A stretch of 11,352 bases of DNA, from contig JAADDN010000075.1 of the NCBI GenBank assembly GCA_013153895.1, positions 1-11,352 on the forward strand, given 5' to 3'. Position numbers and translations under genes: made by a program. Shown piece after piece: positions 1 to 5,907 of the stretch. The notes beneath the pieces are model-generated. The model worked only from the letters and a program-made list of their open reading frames with translations. It did no database searches and was not told the DNA's origin. Each line of letters opens with the position of its first letter. The first letter of the stretch is position 1. This stretch comes from Thermoproteota archaeon (GTDB lineage: Archaea > Thermoproteota > Thermoprotei > Thermoproteales > Thermocladiaceae).

Positions 1-1
1 T

Positions 2-475
2 ATTCCATATAATTTCAATATTACTGTTTATGTAAAGAAGCTTAATGTTAAATGGTTAGATTTCCTTACTGAATATCGATTAGAATTTCTAGGTTATTTT
101 AATGGTAAGTTAATGATAAATAAGACCTATATTGCCATACTTGGGGGAGAACTACTTTCAGAGGAAGGTTTTGGCTGTATTCCTCTTGATTCTAGTGATG
201 TGATTTTAACATTTAATTATATTAAGGTTCATTATGATAATAGGACTAAGATATATTATATGAAGAAGATAGTTAAGAAGTATGTAAAATATGTTAAAAT
301 AGTTTATCAATATGGTACAACAGTGTATCCTCATGAGAGTTCTACCTTGCTTATAAAATTTAAACCAAAATTCAATGTAAGACCCGGAATGTGCTATAAC
401 TTGCTTATATTGTCTAGATCAGGAGCTTACTGGTATGTTAATTATGCTTATAATGAGGTGAAAATTATTAGCTAA
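2..475 (+). CDS. C-terminal part of an unrecognised protein, cut by the left window edge
   Basis: The frame is open from the first complete codon of the window, so the ATG at 113 is probably internal and the gene starts further left. 157 residues are visible, ending at a TAA at 473-475. The protein is rich in Tyr, Lys, Ile and Val with alternating hydrophobic and polar stretches, which suggests a beta-rich fold. No membrane segment is visible in this part, and I recognise no motif. Two cysteines are present (in FGCIP and GMCYN). The 3' end overlaps the 3' end of the convergent leuA-like gene by 8 bp. The gene is real to judge by its long open frame and normal codon use, but no function can be given. 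Confidence 0.6.
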   Translation: MPYNFNITVYVKKLNVKWLDFLTEYRLEFLGYFNGKLMINKTYIAILGGELLSEEGFGCIPLDSSDVILTFNYIKVHYDNRTKIYYMKKIVKKYVKYVKIVYQYGTTVYPHESSTLLIKFKPKFNVRPGMCYNLLILSRSGAYWYVNYAYNEVKIIS

Positions 476-1658
476 TTGTTGTTTTCTCAGCGTCCTCTTT
501 TATCACTAGTTTCACTATTCTTATTATTGTATCTTCTGTTATTTTTTCTCCTTTATCACCTAGCTCTTTAATTATTTTCAATACTTTATCAACTATTTCG
601 GGTGTTGGTGTTATACCCATAGTCTTCAGTATGTACTCTACTGCATGTCTTCCACTATGTTTACCTATGACTATTCTTCTCTGTGCTCCTATTAATTCTG
701 GTGGTATTGGTTCGTATGTCTGTGGGTTCTCTATTATGCCGTGTACATGTATTCCTGACTCGTGGCTGAACGCGTTTATTCCTATTATTGGCTTGTTTGG
801 TGCTATGTTGAACTTTGTTATCTCTAGTACTCTATCGCAGACCTGTTTCAATTTTTCGAACCTTATGTTCGTTCGATATCCTAGTAAGAAATGTAGTGCT
901 GTTACCACCTCCTCAAGAGGCGCATTGCCTGCTCTCTCACCAAGTCCTGCAACTGTTACATGTACTTGTCCAGCTCCTGCCTCTACTGCAGATATGCTGT
1001 TTGCTGTAGCCATTCCAAAATCATTATGACAGTGAACGCTGAGTATGTAGTTTCCTTTCACGTTTTCTAACACATATCTGACTAGTGCCTGCATTCTTGA
1101 GGGCCACATTACGCCTACCGTGTCAGCTATATCTATCCTATCTGCTCCAGCATTAATAACTTCTTGAAAGAACTTCACGAGCCAGGTCCATTCTGTTCTT
1201 GTTGAGTCTTCTGCACTGAACTCGACTGTTAAACCATGACTTTTAGCGTACTCTACTGCCTCTATAGCTCTTCTGAGAGCTTCCTCTCTACTCAACTTTA
1301 ACTTATATTTGAGATGTATGTCTGATGTAGCTATGAAGAGGTGGACAGCATCTACATCACAGTCCACTGCTAGATCTATATCAGATTTATTACATCTGCA
1401 TAGTACTATGACCTCGCTTGATGTTACCTCTCTAGCGATCATCTTTACAGCCTCATACTCGCCTCTACTTACTGCAGGAAATCCAGCCTCTATCGAGTCC
1501 ACCCCAAGATCTTGAAGAAGGAGAGCTATCTCAAGCTTCTCATTAGGCTTTAATGCTAGTCCTGGAGTCTGCTCTCCATCTCTCAACGTTGTATCTAGTA
1601 TTCTAACATATTTCGAACCTACGTTTGTCGACTGAGCAATGTAAGATCCCGAGGTCAA
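468..1658 (-). CDS. leuA: 2-isopropylmalate / citramalate / homocitrate synthase family protein, short form
   Basis: A DRE-TIM metallolyase that condenses acetyl-CoA with a 2-oxo acid. Near residues 22-30 is the signature DTTLRDGEQTPG, which supplies metal and catalytic Asp/Arg residues. HCHNDFGMATANS with GLGERAGNAPLEEV forms the metal-binding His pair and the second family signature. HESGIHVHGI and IGKHSGRHAVEYIL lie in the helical subdomains. At 396 residues it lacks the C-terminal leucine-sensing domain of about 120 residues found in full-length LeuA. Wording such as VEFSAEDSTRT, TYEPIPPELIG and RRIVIGKHSGR resembles the AksA/NifV-type branch as I remember it. The substrate could therefore be 2-oxoisovalerate, pyruvate or 2-oxoglutarate. 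Divergent ilvB-ilvN-ilvC next door favours leucine (IPM) or isoleucine (citramalate) synthesis. The start is TTG; no in-frame ATG or GTG precedes the first conserved motif. Confidence 0.85.
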   Translation of the reverse strand: MTSGSYIAQSTNVGSKYVRILDTTLRDGEQTPGLALKPNEKLEIALLLQDLGVDSIEAGFPAVSRGEYEAVKMIAREVTSSEVIVLCRCNKSDIDLAVDCDVDAVHLFIATSDIHLKYKLKLSREEALRRAIEAVEYAKSHGLTVEFSAEDSTRTEWTWLVKFFQEVINAGADRIDIADTVGVMWPSRMQALVRYVLENVKGNYILSVHCHNDFGMATANSISAVEAGAGQVHVTVAGLGERAGNAPLEEVVTALHFLLGYRTNIRFEKLKQVCDRVLEITKFNIAPNKPIIGINAFSHESGIHVHGIIENPQTYEPIPPELIGAQRRIVIGKHSGRHAVEYILKTMGITPTPEIVDKVLKIIKELGDKGEKITEDTIIRIVKLVIKEDAEKTTIS

Positions 1659-1668
1659 GTGTTGAGCT

Positions 1669-1702
1669 TATTTTAAAATATTTCCATTATATGCATAATA
1701 TG
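1669..1702 (-). promoter_or_regulatory. promoter region of the leuA-like gene with a small inverted repeat
   Basis: Two TATA-like elements face left. TATTTTAAAATA (1669-1680) is the stronger match, but it would place the start of transcription inside the gene, near 1649. The weaker one around 1684-1693 would give a leaderless mRNA starting near 1660, just before the TTG start at 1658. The second element lies in CATTATATGCATAATATG (1685-1702), with arms ATTAT/ATAAT around ATGC, which could be an operator for an Lrp-like regulator. The operator role is inference. Confidence 0.4.
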
Positions 1703-1719
1703 CCTCTTCATGACCTTAT

Positions 1720-1736
1720 GGTAATGTTTTAAAAGA
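1720..1736 (+). promoter_or_regulatory. TATA box of the ilvB transcript
   Basis: TTTTAAAA at 1727-1734 is a consensus archaeal TATA box. The usual spacing of about 26 bp from its centre predicts a transcription start near 1757. That is far upstream of the ilvB ATG at 1924 and directly before the folded leader that begins at 1760. Confidence 0.6.
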
Positions 1737-1759
1737 GTGAAGAAGCTGTTCAGTCTGGA

Positions 1760-1847
1760 TCGGGATGAGTCTTCTCTGTCCTATCTGGGCGAGTCGCCGG
1801 GTACAAGGATAGGGAGAGTAGTCCAGAAAGACCTAGAAGACCCTCGA
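1760..1847 (+). promoter_or_regulatory. structured 5' leader RNA of ilvB, predicted three-way junction
   Basis: This stretch is clearly richer in G+C than its surroundings (34 of 60 bases in 1741-1800). It folds on paper into a compact junction. P0 pairs 1760-1764 with 1843-1847, followed by an internal loop (ATGA opposite C). P1 pairs GTCTTC 1769-1774 with GAAGAC 1836-1841. P2 pairs 1775-1785 with 1808-1817 (10 bp, bulged G1778), capped by GGCG/CGCC at 1788-1791 and 1795-1798. P3 pairs TAGTC 1819-1823 with GACCTA 1830-1835 (one bulged C, loop CAGAAA). No nucleotide separates P1 from P2 or P3 from P1, and one G separates P2 from P3. I do not recognise a known riboswitch class. It could be a regulatory leader or a separate small RNA, since the predicted transcription start is just 5' of it. 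Confidence 0.5.
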
Positions 1848-1873
1848 GAGTTAAGAGAAGAAAGAGGAGAACC

Positions 1874-1927
1874 TTGTTCAAAACATTTGCTACTACTGAA
1901 AACGTGGTCATGGTGGTCTGGCCATGA
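1874..1927 (+). CDS. possible 17-codon Val-rich leader peptide overlapping the ilvB start
   Basis: From a TTG at 1874 the frame reads MFKTFATTENVVMVVWP and stops at TGA 1925-1927. It overlaps the ilvB ATG (1924-1926) in an ATGA arrangement that would allow termination-reinitiation coupling. A Shine-Dalgarno-like AGGAG sits at 1865-1869, with a rather short 4-nt spacing. Four of the last seven codons are Val (GTG GTC ATG GTG GTC at 1904-1918), and these codons lie on or beside the 5' arm of the hairpin holding the ilvB start. Bacterial ilvB leaders such as E. coli ivbL also carry Val runs, but no archaeal counterpart is known to me. The frame is also open upstream to 1769 without a start codon, so chance is possible. 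Confidence 0.3.
   Translation: MFKTFATTENVVMVVWP
1908..1927 (+). promoter_or_regulatory. hairpin containing the ilvB start codon
   Basis: TCATGG (1908-1913) can pair with CCATGA (1922-1927), leaving an 8-nt loop TGGTCTGG. The ATG of ilvB (1924-1926) is in the 3' arm, and the GGTGGT element that could act as its ribosome site spans the 5' arm and loop. In the folded state both would be masked; translation through the Val-rich leader frame would open it. Pairing is seen in the sequence; the regulatory role is inferred. Confidence 0.4.
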
Positions 1928-3645
1928 TAGGGGCTGAGGCTCTAGTCAAGGCAATGTTAGAGTGTGGTGTTGACGTGATATTTGGTATTCCTGGAGGAGC
2001 TATACTGCCCGTGTATGATGCTCTATATGATGTTCAGGATAGGATAAAGATAGTATTGTTCAGGCATGAGCAGGGTGCAATACATGCAGCAGATGCCTAT
2101 GCTAGAGTCATGAGGAAGCCTGGAGTAACAATAGTCACATCTGGGCCTGGAGCAACAAATCTGTTTACTGGTCTAGCAAACGCCTACATGGACTCCTCAC
2201 CTGTCGTAGCTATAACTGGTCAGGTACCTCTAGCAATGTTTGGTAAGGATGCTTTTCAGGAGACTGACATGGTTGGCTCGACCTTCACGGTAACTAAGTT
2301 TAACATAGTTGTTAGAGATCCTAACAAGGTCAGATCGATATTTAAGGTTGCCTACAGGATTGCAATGCATGGTAGACCTGGACCTGTACTGATAGACTTT
2401 CCACGTGATGCACAGACTGGGAAGGTTGAGAGAGAGGAGGAGTTCTATGTTCCAGGAATGTTTAAGCCAATACCTAAGCCAGATCCTATGAAGGTTGCTC
2501 AAGCTGCTAAGATGCTTGTTGAGGCTGAGAGACCTGTAATACTTGTTGGTGGTGGAGTATATTGGAGTGGTGCTTGGGATCTAGTATTGAAGGTTGCTGA
2601 GATGCTTCTAGCTCCAATAGTCACGACCTTACCTGGAAAGAATGCTGTACCTGGTACTCATCCTCTAGTAATGGGTGTAGCTGGAATGCATGGTAGACCT
2701 GAAGCTAATGCTGCTCTAGCTAATGCTGACGTTGTTCTAGCGTTAGGTACCAGGTTCTCTGATAGGACAATATGTAACTACTCTGAGTTCAGTAAGGGTA
2801 GGAAGATAATACATGTTGATATTGATCCAGGAGAGCTTGGAAAGAATGTTAAACCTGACATAGCGATAGCTGGAGATGTTGGAGAGTTCTTAAGAATGTT
2901 GATCAAGTATATACCAGAGGCTTTAAAGAGAGATGACAGGTTCATAAGATGGTTAAAGGATATAAGAAGAAAGTTTGAAGACTATGTATCAAAGTATGGA
3001 GAGAATGTTCCAGGACTAGTACCATGGAAGGTCTTGAAGACTCTGAGAGAGGTTGTACCACCTGACGCTGTCGTCACTACAGGAGTTGGTGCTCACCAGA
3101 TGTGGTCTGAGATACATTGGCAAGTCATACAGCCTGGAACGTTCATAACTAGTGCTGGACTAGGAACAATGGGATTTGGACTACCTGCAGCTATAGGTGC
3201 AAAGTTTGCTAGACCAGATAGACCAGTCCTAGACATAGATGGTGACGGTAGCTTCCTAATGACATGCCAGAACCTATGTGTTGTCCGTGAGTGGAATCTA
3301 GACATAATAATCACAATATTTAACAATGGTGCATTACAGATGGTTAGGCAGTGGCAGAGAGTAATGTATAGTGGTAGAATAATTGCAGTAGACTTTCATA
3401 GGAATCCAGACTTTGTGAAGCTTGCTGAAGCATTTGGAATAGAAGGTGTAAGACCAGAGACTTATGATGAGTTAAGGATAGCAGTGGAGAGAGCTATACG
3501 TAGGAGGGAACCAATAATCATAGATGTCACTATAGATAAGGAGTTTGAGATGGTTAAGCCATGGGTATTACCAGGAAAGTGGTTAACTGAAATCATGTTA
3601 CCTGGAGAACTAAGTATAGAGATGAGGTACGAGGTGAGACAATGA
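1924..3645 (+). CDS. ilvB: acetolactate synthase, large (catalytic) subunit
   Basis: A thiamine-diphosphate enzyme that joins two pyruvates to 2-acetolactate (to Val/Leu) or pyruvate with 2-oxobutyrate to acetohydroxybutyrate (to Ile). All three family domains are present over 573 residues, the normal length. The N-terminal pyrimidine-binding domain has FGIPGGAILPVYDAL and catalytic Glu49 in RHEQGAIHAADAYAR. The central FAD-type domain has RFSDRTI. The C-terminal pyrophosphate/Mg domain has GDGS at 440-443 and NN at 467-468, the canonical GDG-X(about 25)-NN motif. The ATG at 1924 is the only usable start: the frame is closed by a TGA at 1897-1899 and no other start codon intervenes. The stop overlaps the small-subunit ATG (ATGA), so the two are co-translated. 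Expression probably depends on the structured leader upstream. Confidence 0.96.
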   Translation: MIGAEALVKAMLECGVDVIFGIPGGAILPVYDALYDVQDRIKIVLFRHEQGAIHAADAYARVMRKPGVTIVTSGPGATNLFTGLANAYMDSSPVVAITGQVPLAMFGKDAFQETDMVGSTFTVTKFNIVVRDPNKVRSIFKVAYRIAMHGRPGPVLIDFPRDAQTGKVEREEEFYVPGMFKPIPKPDPMKVAQAAKMLVEAERPVILVGGGVYWSGAWDLVLKVAEMLLAPIVTTLPGKNAVPGTHPLVMGVAGMHGRPEANAALANADVVLALGTRFSDRTICNYSEFSKGRKIIHVDIDPGELGKNVKPDIAIAGDVGEFLRMLIKYIPEALKRDDRFIRWLKDIRRKFEDYVSKYGENVPGLVPWKVLKTLREVVPPDAVVTTGVGAHQMWSEIHWQVIQPGTFITSAGLGTMGFGLPAAIGAKFARPDRPVLDIDGDGSFLMTCQNLCVVREWNLDIIITIFNNGALQMVRQWQRVMYSGRIIAVDFHRNPDFVKLAEAFGIEGVRPETYDELRIAVERAIRRREPIIIDVTIDKEFEMVKPWVLPGKWLTEIMLPGELSIEMRYEVRQ

Positions 3646-3950
3646 ACGGGAGACACATAACACTATACATGGAGCTGGTAGGTGGTCTAGATGCTATAGC
3701 GAGACTAATAACAATGTTGAGGAAGTGTAGTACTAAGGCTGAGGTTAAGGAGATGAACTTCAAGCTAAATGGATCGCTGGTAATGGTTGAGATGAGAGTA
3801 ATAACGCCAGAACCTGAGTGGTTCACTAATAAGCTTAGTAGCATATACGAGGTTCAGGAGATATCTATAAAGGAGAACTCAGAACCGTGCAGAAGCAAGT
3901 CTACGTCCTGTAATGAGCAGACTGTAGAGATGACGAGCAGGTTCAGCTAG
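3642..3950 (+). CDS. ilvN: acetolactate synthase small (regulatory) subunit, minimal single-ACT form
   Basis: 102 residues with one ACT-like domain (about residues 5-78). A first strand HITLYMELVGG leads into a helix (LDAIARLITMLRKC), then two strands (EVKEMNFKL, SLVMVEMRV), a second helix (PEWFTNKLSSIY) and a last strand EVQEISI. The rest is a polar Ser/Thr/Cys-bearing tail. ACT domains bind valine in this family and stimulate the large subunit. Typical archaeal IlvN is about 160 residues, with a second C-terminal domain that is absent here, so the protein is closer to the E. coli IlvM type (87 residues). Identification rests on fold pattern, length and position: the start overlaps the ilvB stop in ATGA, preceded by a strong ribosome site GAGGTGA at 3631-3637. 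Confidence 0.8.
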   Translation: MNGRHITLYMELVGGLDAIARLITMLRKCSTKAEVKEMNFKLNGSLVMVEMRVITPEPEWFTNKLSSIYEVQEISIKENSEPCRSKSTSCNEQTVEMTSRFS

Positions 3951-3979
3951 ATCCTCTCATACTGTATCTTCTTGGTAAT

Positions 3980-3991
3980 AATTTAAATAAC
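3980..3991 (+). promoter_or_regulatory. TATA box of ilvC
   Basis: TTTAAATA at 3982-3989 is centred about 28 bp before the ilvC ATG at 4014. This predicts transcription starting around 4011 and a leaderless mRNA. There is no Shine-Dalgarno sequence before the ATG, which fits. ilvC is therefore probably transcribed separately from ilvB-ilvN. Confidence 0.55.
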
Positions 3992-4013
3992 ATTTGAAAT
4001 AAAGTTAGAAAAG

Positions 4014-5009
4014 ATGGCGAAAATATTCACAGACTCAGACGCAGATCTATCCATACTTAAAGATAAGGTTATAGCAGTAATAGGATATGGTTCACAGGGA
4101 AGAGCATGGGCATACAACATGCGAGATAGTGGATTAAAAGTGATAGTTGGTCTTCGAAAAGGTGGTAAAAGCTGGGAGGAGGCTACGAGAGAGGGATTCG
4201 AAGTATATGAGATTCCTGAAGCTGCTAAGAAGGCTGACGTGATAATCATGTTGATACCTGACATGGTGCAGCCTAAGGTATGGAAAGATCAGATAGGTCC
4301 GAACCTGAGACCTGGACAAGTAATCTGTTTTGCACATGGTTTCACAATACATTACGGCTTAATAAAGCCTCCAGAGTATGTTGATGTTGTTCTAGTAGCA
4401 CCTAAGGGACCTGGCTCAGCTGTGAGAGAGCTATATCTTAAGGGGTTTGGTGTACCAGCCCTAGTAGCTGTACAACAAGATTATTCTAAGAGAGCTCTAG
4501 ATTATGCATTAGCTATAGCTAAAGCTAACGGATTCACTAGAGCTGGAGCAATATTATCGAGCTTCAAGGAGGAGACTGAGACTGATCTAATAGGTGAGCA
4601 GTGCGTCCTAGTGGGAGGAGTTATGGAGCTGATAAAGAAGGCTTTTGAGGTACTGACAGAGCTTGGTTATCAACCTGAAGTATGTTATTTCGAGGTTCTT
4701 CATGAGCTTAAGATGATTGTTGACTTAATATGGAGAGGAGGACTAACAGGAATGTTAGAGATAGTTAGTGAGACCGCGAAGTATGGTGGACTCACGGTAG
4801 GTCCAAAAGTGATAGATGAGCATGTTAGAGAGAACATAAGGAAAGCTGCTCAGAGAGTTATAAGTGGTGAATTTGCTAAAGAATGGGTAGAGGAATATGA
4901 GAAAGGTTGCCCAACATTGAAGAAGCTTCTTGAAGAGATACGTAAGCATCCAATAGAGGAGATTGGTAGGAAGATGAGAGAACTAATATTCAAAGGAGGT
5001 GTTCAATAA
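4014..5009 (+). CDS. ilvC: ketol-acid reductoisomerase (class I)
   Basis: Converts acetolactate or acetohydroxybutyrate to the dihydroxy acid by Mg-dependent alkyl migration and NAD(P)H reduction. It has 331 residues, the usual class I length. The Rossmann motif VIGYGSQGRAWA lies at 22-33; Arg30 stands where His is more usual. The cofactor-selecting loop is LRKGGKSW (47-54). The knotted helical domain carries His108 (AHGF), Lys131 (PKGPG), the metal ligands Asp191 and Glu195 (DLIGEQ), Glu227 and Glu231, and Ser252 in SETAKYGG. All catalytic residues expected for the family are present. The start ATG fits a leaderless transcript. The gene ends four bases before the antisense D box of a small RNA on the other strand (flanking bases overlap its stop) and converges on the DUF996 gene. 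Confidence 0.96.
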   Translation: MAKIFTDSDADLSILKDKVIAVIGYGSQGRAWAYNMRDSGLKVIVGLRKGGKSWEEATREGFEVYEIPEAAKKADVIIMLIPDMVQPKVWKDQIGPNLRPGQVICFAHGFTIHYGLIKPPEYVDVVLVAPKGPGSAVRELYLKGFGVPALVAVQQDYSKRALDYALAIAKANGFTRAGAILSSFKEETETDLIGEQCVLVGGVMELIKKAFEVLTELGYQPEVCYFEVLHELKMIVDLIWRGGLTGMLEIVSETAKYGGLTVGPKVIDEHVRENIRKAAQRVISGEFAKEWVEEYEKGCPTLKKLLEEIRKHPIEEIGRKMRELIFKGGVQ

Positions 5010-5063
5010 TCAGCAAGAGGGTCCTCTTCATTAGTCAGGTCGGGGAGTTCTATCATCATCCGT
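5006..5063 (-). ncRNA. box C/D guide sRNA (predicted), 3' of the DUF996 gene
   Basis: Read on the minus strand: box C ATGATGA (5053-5059), 14-nt guide TAGAACTCCCCGAC (5039-5052), box D' CTGA (5035-5038), spacer CTA, box C' ATGAAGA (5025-5031), 11-nt guide GGACCCTCTTG (5014-5024), box D CTGA (5010-5013). C, D' and D are exact and C' differs at one base. Such RNAs assemble with L7Ae, Nop5 and fibrillarin to 2'-O-methylate the target base paired to the fifth guide nucleotide before D or D'. Predicted target strings are CAAGAGGGUCC (A methylated) and GUCGGGGAGUUCUA (G methylated at position 5); I cannot name the target RNA. No clear terminal stem is seen. It fills the gap between the two convergent stop codons and may be cut from the DUF996 mRNA 3' end. 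Confidence 0.72.
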
Positions 5064-5072
5064 AACATATGG

Positions 5073-5756
5073 CTAGGCACCTTCCTTAACTCTTTTCATA
5101 GCCTCACTTGCACCAATAAATGTGAGTATCCAACCAACAAAGTCCATGATAGGCAAAAATATGCTAATGATGAAGATTATACCTGCAGCTAGAAATAGGT
5201 CCTCATCCGTGATCTCTCTCAATCTGAACATTCCAATTATTATACCAATATATCCTATCAGGAGCAGTATTAGAGATATCAGGAAGAGAAGCTCAACTAC
5301 GCCTATTAGAAATATCATGTGTTCCATATATATCTCTGGCATGATCATGCTAGCTGACATCTGATGTATATAGAATACATGATACATCAAGCTATGAACT
5401 GAGACACCTATAGATATTAGATAGAACAATAAGACTACTGATATTAACATTAGTATGAGACCTCCAACAAGACCTATCTTAATAAGTATACAAGGAGTAT
5501 TGAAATTAGAAGGATCGTAATCTCTAAGATCTTCAAATCCAGGTATTAAAAATGCGAATAATGCTATGAGACCTAATATTAAAGATATTAGAAATGTTAT
5601 AAGGCTAATTATGAAAACGCTTGGTGGAAATGTCATTATGAAGAAGAATATTGATATATAAAATGCTATAGATAGGATATATGAAATTATGTTTAGTAAT
5701 GCTGCATCTCTAATCTTTCTTAATCCACTTCTCAGATACTCAATATTACTACTCAT
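5073..5756 (-). CDS. DUF996-type integral membrane protein
   Basis: 227 residues, strongly hydrophobic, with about five to six membrane spans. It starts with a charged amphipathic segment (YLRSGLRKIRDAALLNI) and contains a conserved cytosolic-type loop, LIPGFEDLRDYDPSNF. Toward the end are GMFRLREITDEDLFLAAGIIFI and a terminal IGASEAMKRVK. This pattern matches the archaeal family of unknown function DUF996 as I recall it. The neighbouring gene upstream (minus strand) is a clear paralogue with the same landmarks in the same order. A TATA box at 5781-5789 predicts a transcription start near 5759, three bases before the ATG, so the mRNA is probably leaderless. The function is unknown. Confidence 0.8.
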   Translation of the reverse strand: MSSNIEYLRSGLRKIRDAALLNIISYILSIAFYISIFFFIMTFPPSVFIISLITFLISLILGLIALFAFLIPGFEDLRDYDPSNFNTPCILIKIGLVGGLILMLISVVLLFYLISIGVSVHSLMYHVFYIHQMSASMIMPEIYMEHMIFLIGVVELLFLISLILLLIGYIGIIIGMFRLREITDEDLFLAAGIIFIISIFLPIMDFVGWILTFIGASEAMKRVKEGA

Positions 5757-5780
5757 AGCTGGTTCTCATACTTTCAGAAA

Positions 5781-5789
5781 CTTATAAAC
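5781..5789 (-). promoter_or_regulatory. TATA box of the first DUF996 gene
   Basis: On the minus strand this reads GTTTATAAG, centred about 29 bp before the ATG at 5756. The spacing is right for a leaderless archaeal transcript. Confidence 0.5.
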
Positions 5790-5819
5790 ATTAAAACCTC
5801 TTACTGCTTACTAGCACAC

Positions 5820-5829
5820 GGTTTAAAAG
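5820..5829 (+). promoter_or_regulatory. TATA box of the plus-strand C/D sRNA
   Basis: GGTTTAAAAG with core TTTAAAA (5822-5828). The usual spacing puts the transcription start at about 5850, which coincides with the 5' arm of the sRNA terminal stem (5849-5852). The core is nearly symmetric, so minus-strand use cannot be excluded. Confidence 0.5.
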
Positions 5830-5848
5830 ATAGAATCATTATAGATAC

Positions 5849-5907
5849 ATGGGATGATGAGTTACAGCTGGGTATGAGAGATGATTAATAATCCCCTAGC
5901 TGACCAT
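5849..5907 (+). ncRNA. box C/D guide sRNA (predicted) with own promoter
   Basis: Order on the plus strand: stem arm ATGG (5849-5852), box C ATGATGA (5854-5860), 13-nt guide GTTACAGCTGGGT (5861-5873), weak box D' ATGA (5874-5877), spacer GAG, box C' ATGATTA (5881-5887), 12-nt guide ATAATCCCCTAG (5888-5899), box D CTGA (5900-5903), stem arm CCAT (5904-5907). Boxes C and D are exact, C' has one mismatch and D' has one mismatch. The 12-nt C'-D spacing is the archaeal norm, the ends pair, and a TATA box sits 25 bp upstream. Predicted targets are CUAGGGGAUUAU (G at position 5 methylated) and ACCCAGCUGUAAC (A at position 5). Target RNAs were not identified. Its last base coincides with the stop codon of the convergent DUF996 paralogue. 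Confidence 0.78.

Noticed and set aside
1760..1847. A hammerhead-like ribozyme, suggested by a three-way junction with GATGA near one stem.
   Set aside because: The full CUGAUGA core and the GAAA strand opposite it are not present at the junction, and the junction has almost no unpaired bases.
1737..1937. A 66-codon frame before ilvB starting GTG and containing four consecutive Leu codons (1887-1898), which could be a leucine leader peptide.
   Set aside because: The GTG lies about 20 bp upstream of the transcription start predicted from the TATA box, there is no ribosome site, and most of the frame runs through the paired leader RNA. The long openness is explained by purine-rich sequence. 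The shorter frame ending at the ilvB ATG fits the signals better.
4239..4261. GTGATAA, 12 nt, CTGA inside ilvC, resembling half of a C/D sRNA.
   Set aside because: It has only one box pair and an imperfect C box, and is fully explained by the coding sequence DVIIMLIPDM.
5015..5028. AAGAGGGTCCTCTT palindrome after ilvC as a hairpin terminator.
   Set aside because: No T-run follows, archaea do not need hairpin terminators, and the sequence is accounted for by the guide and C' box of the minus-strand sRNA.
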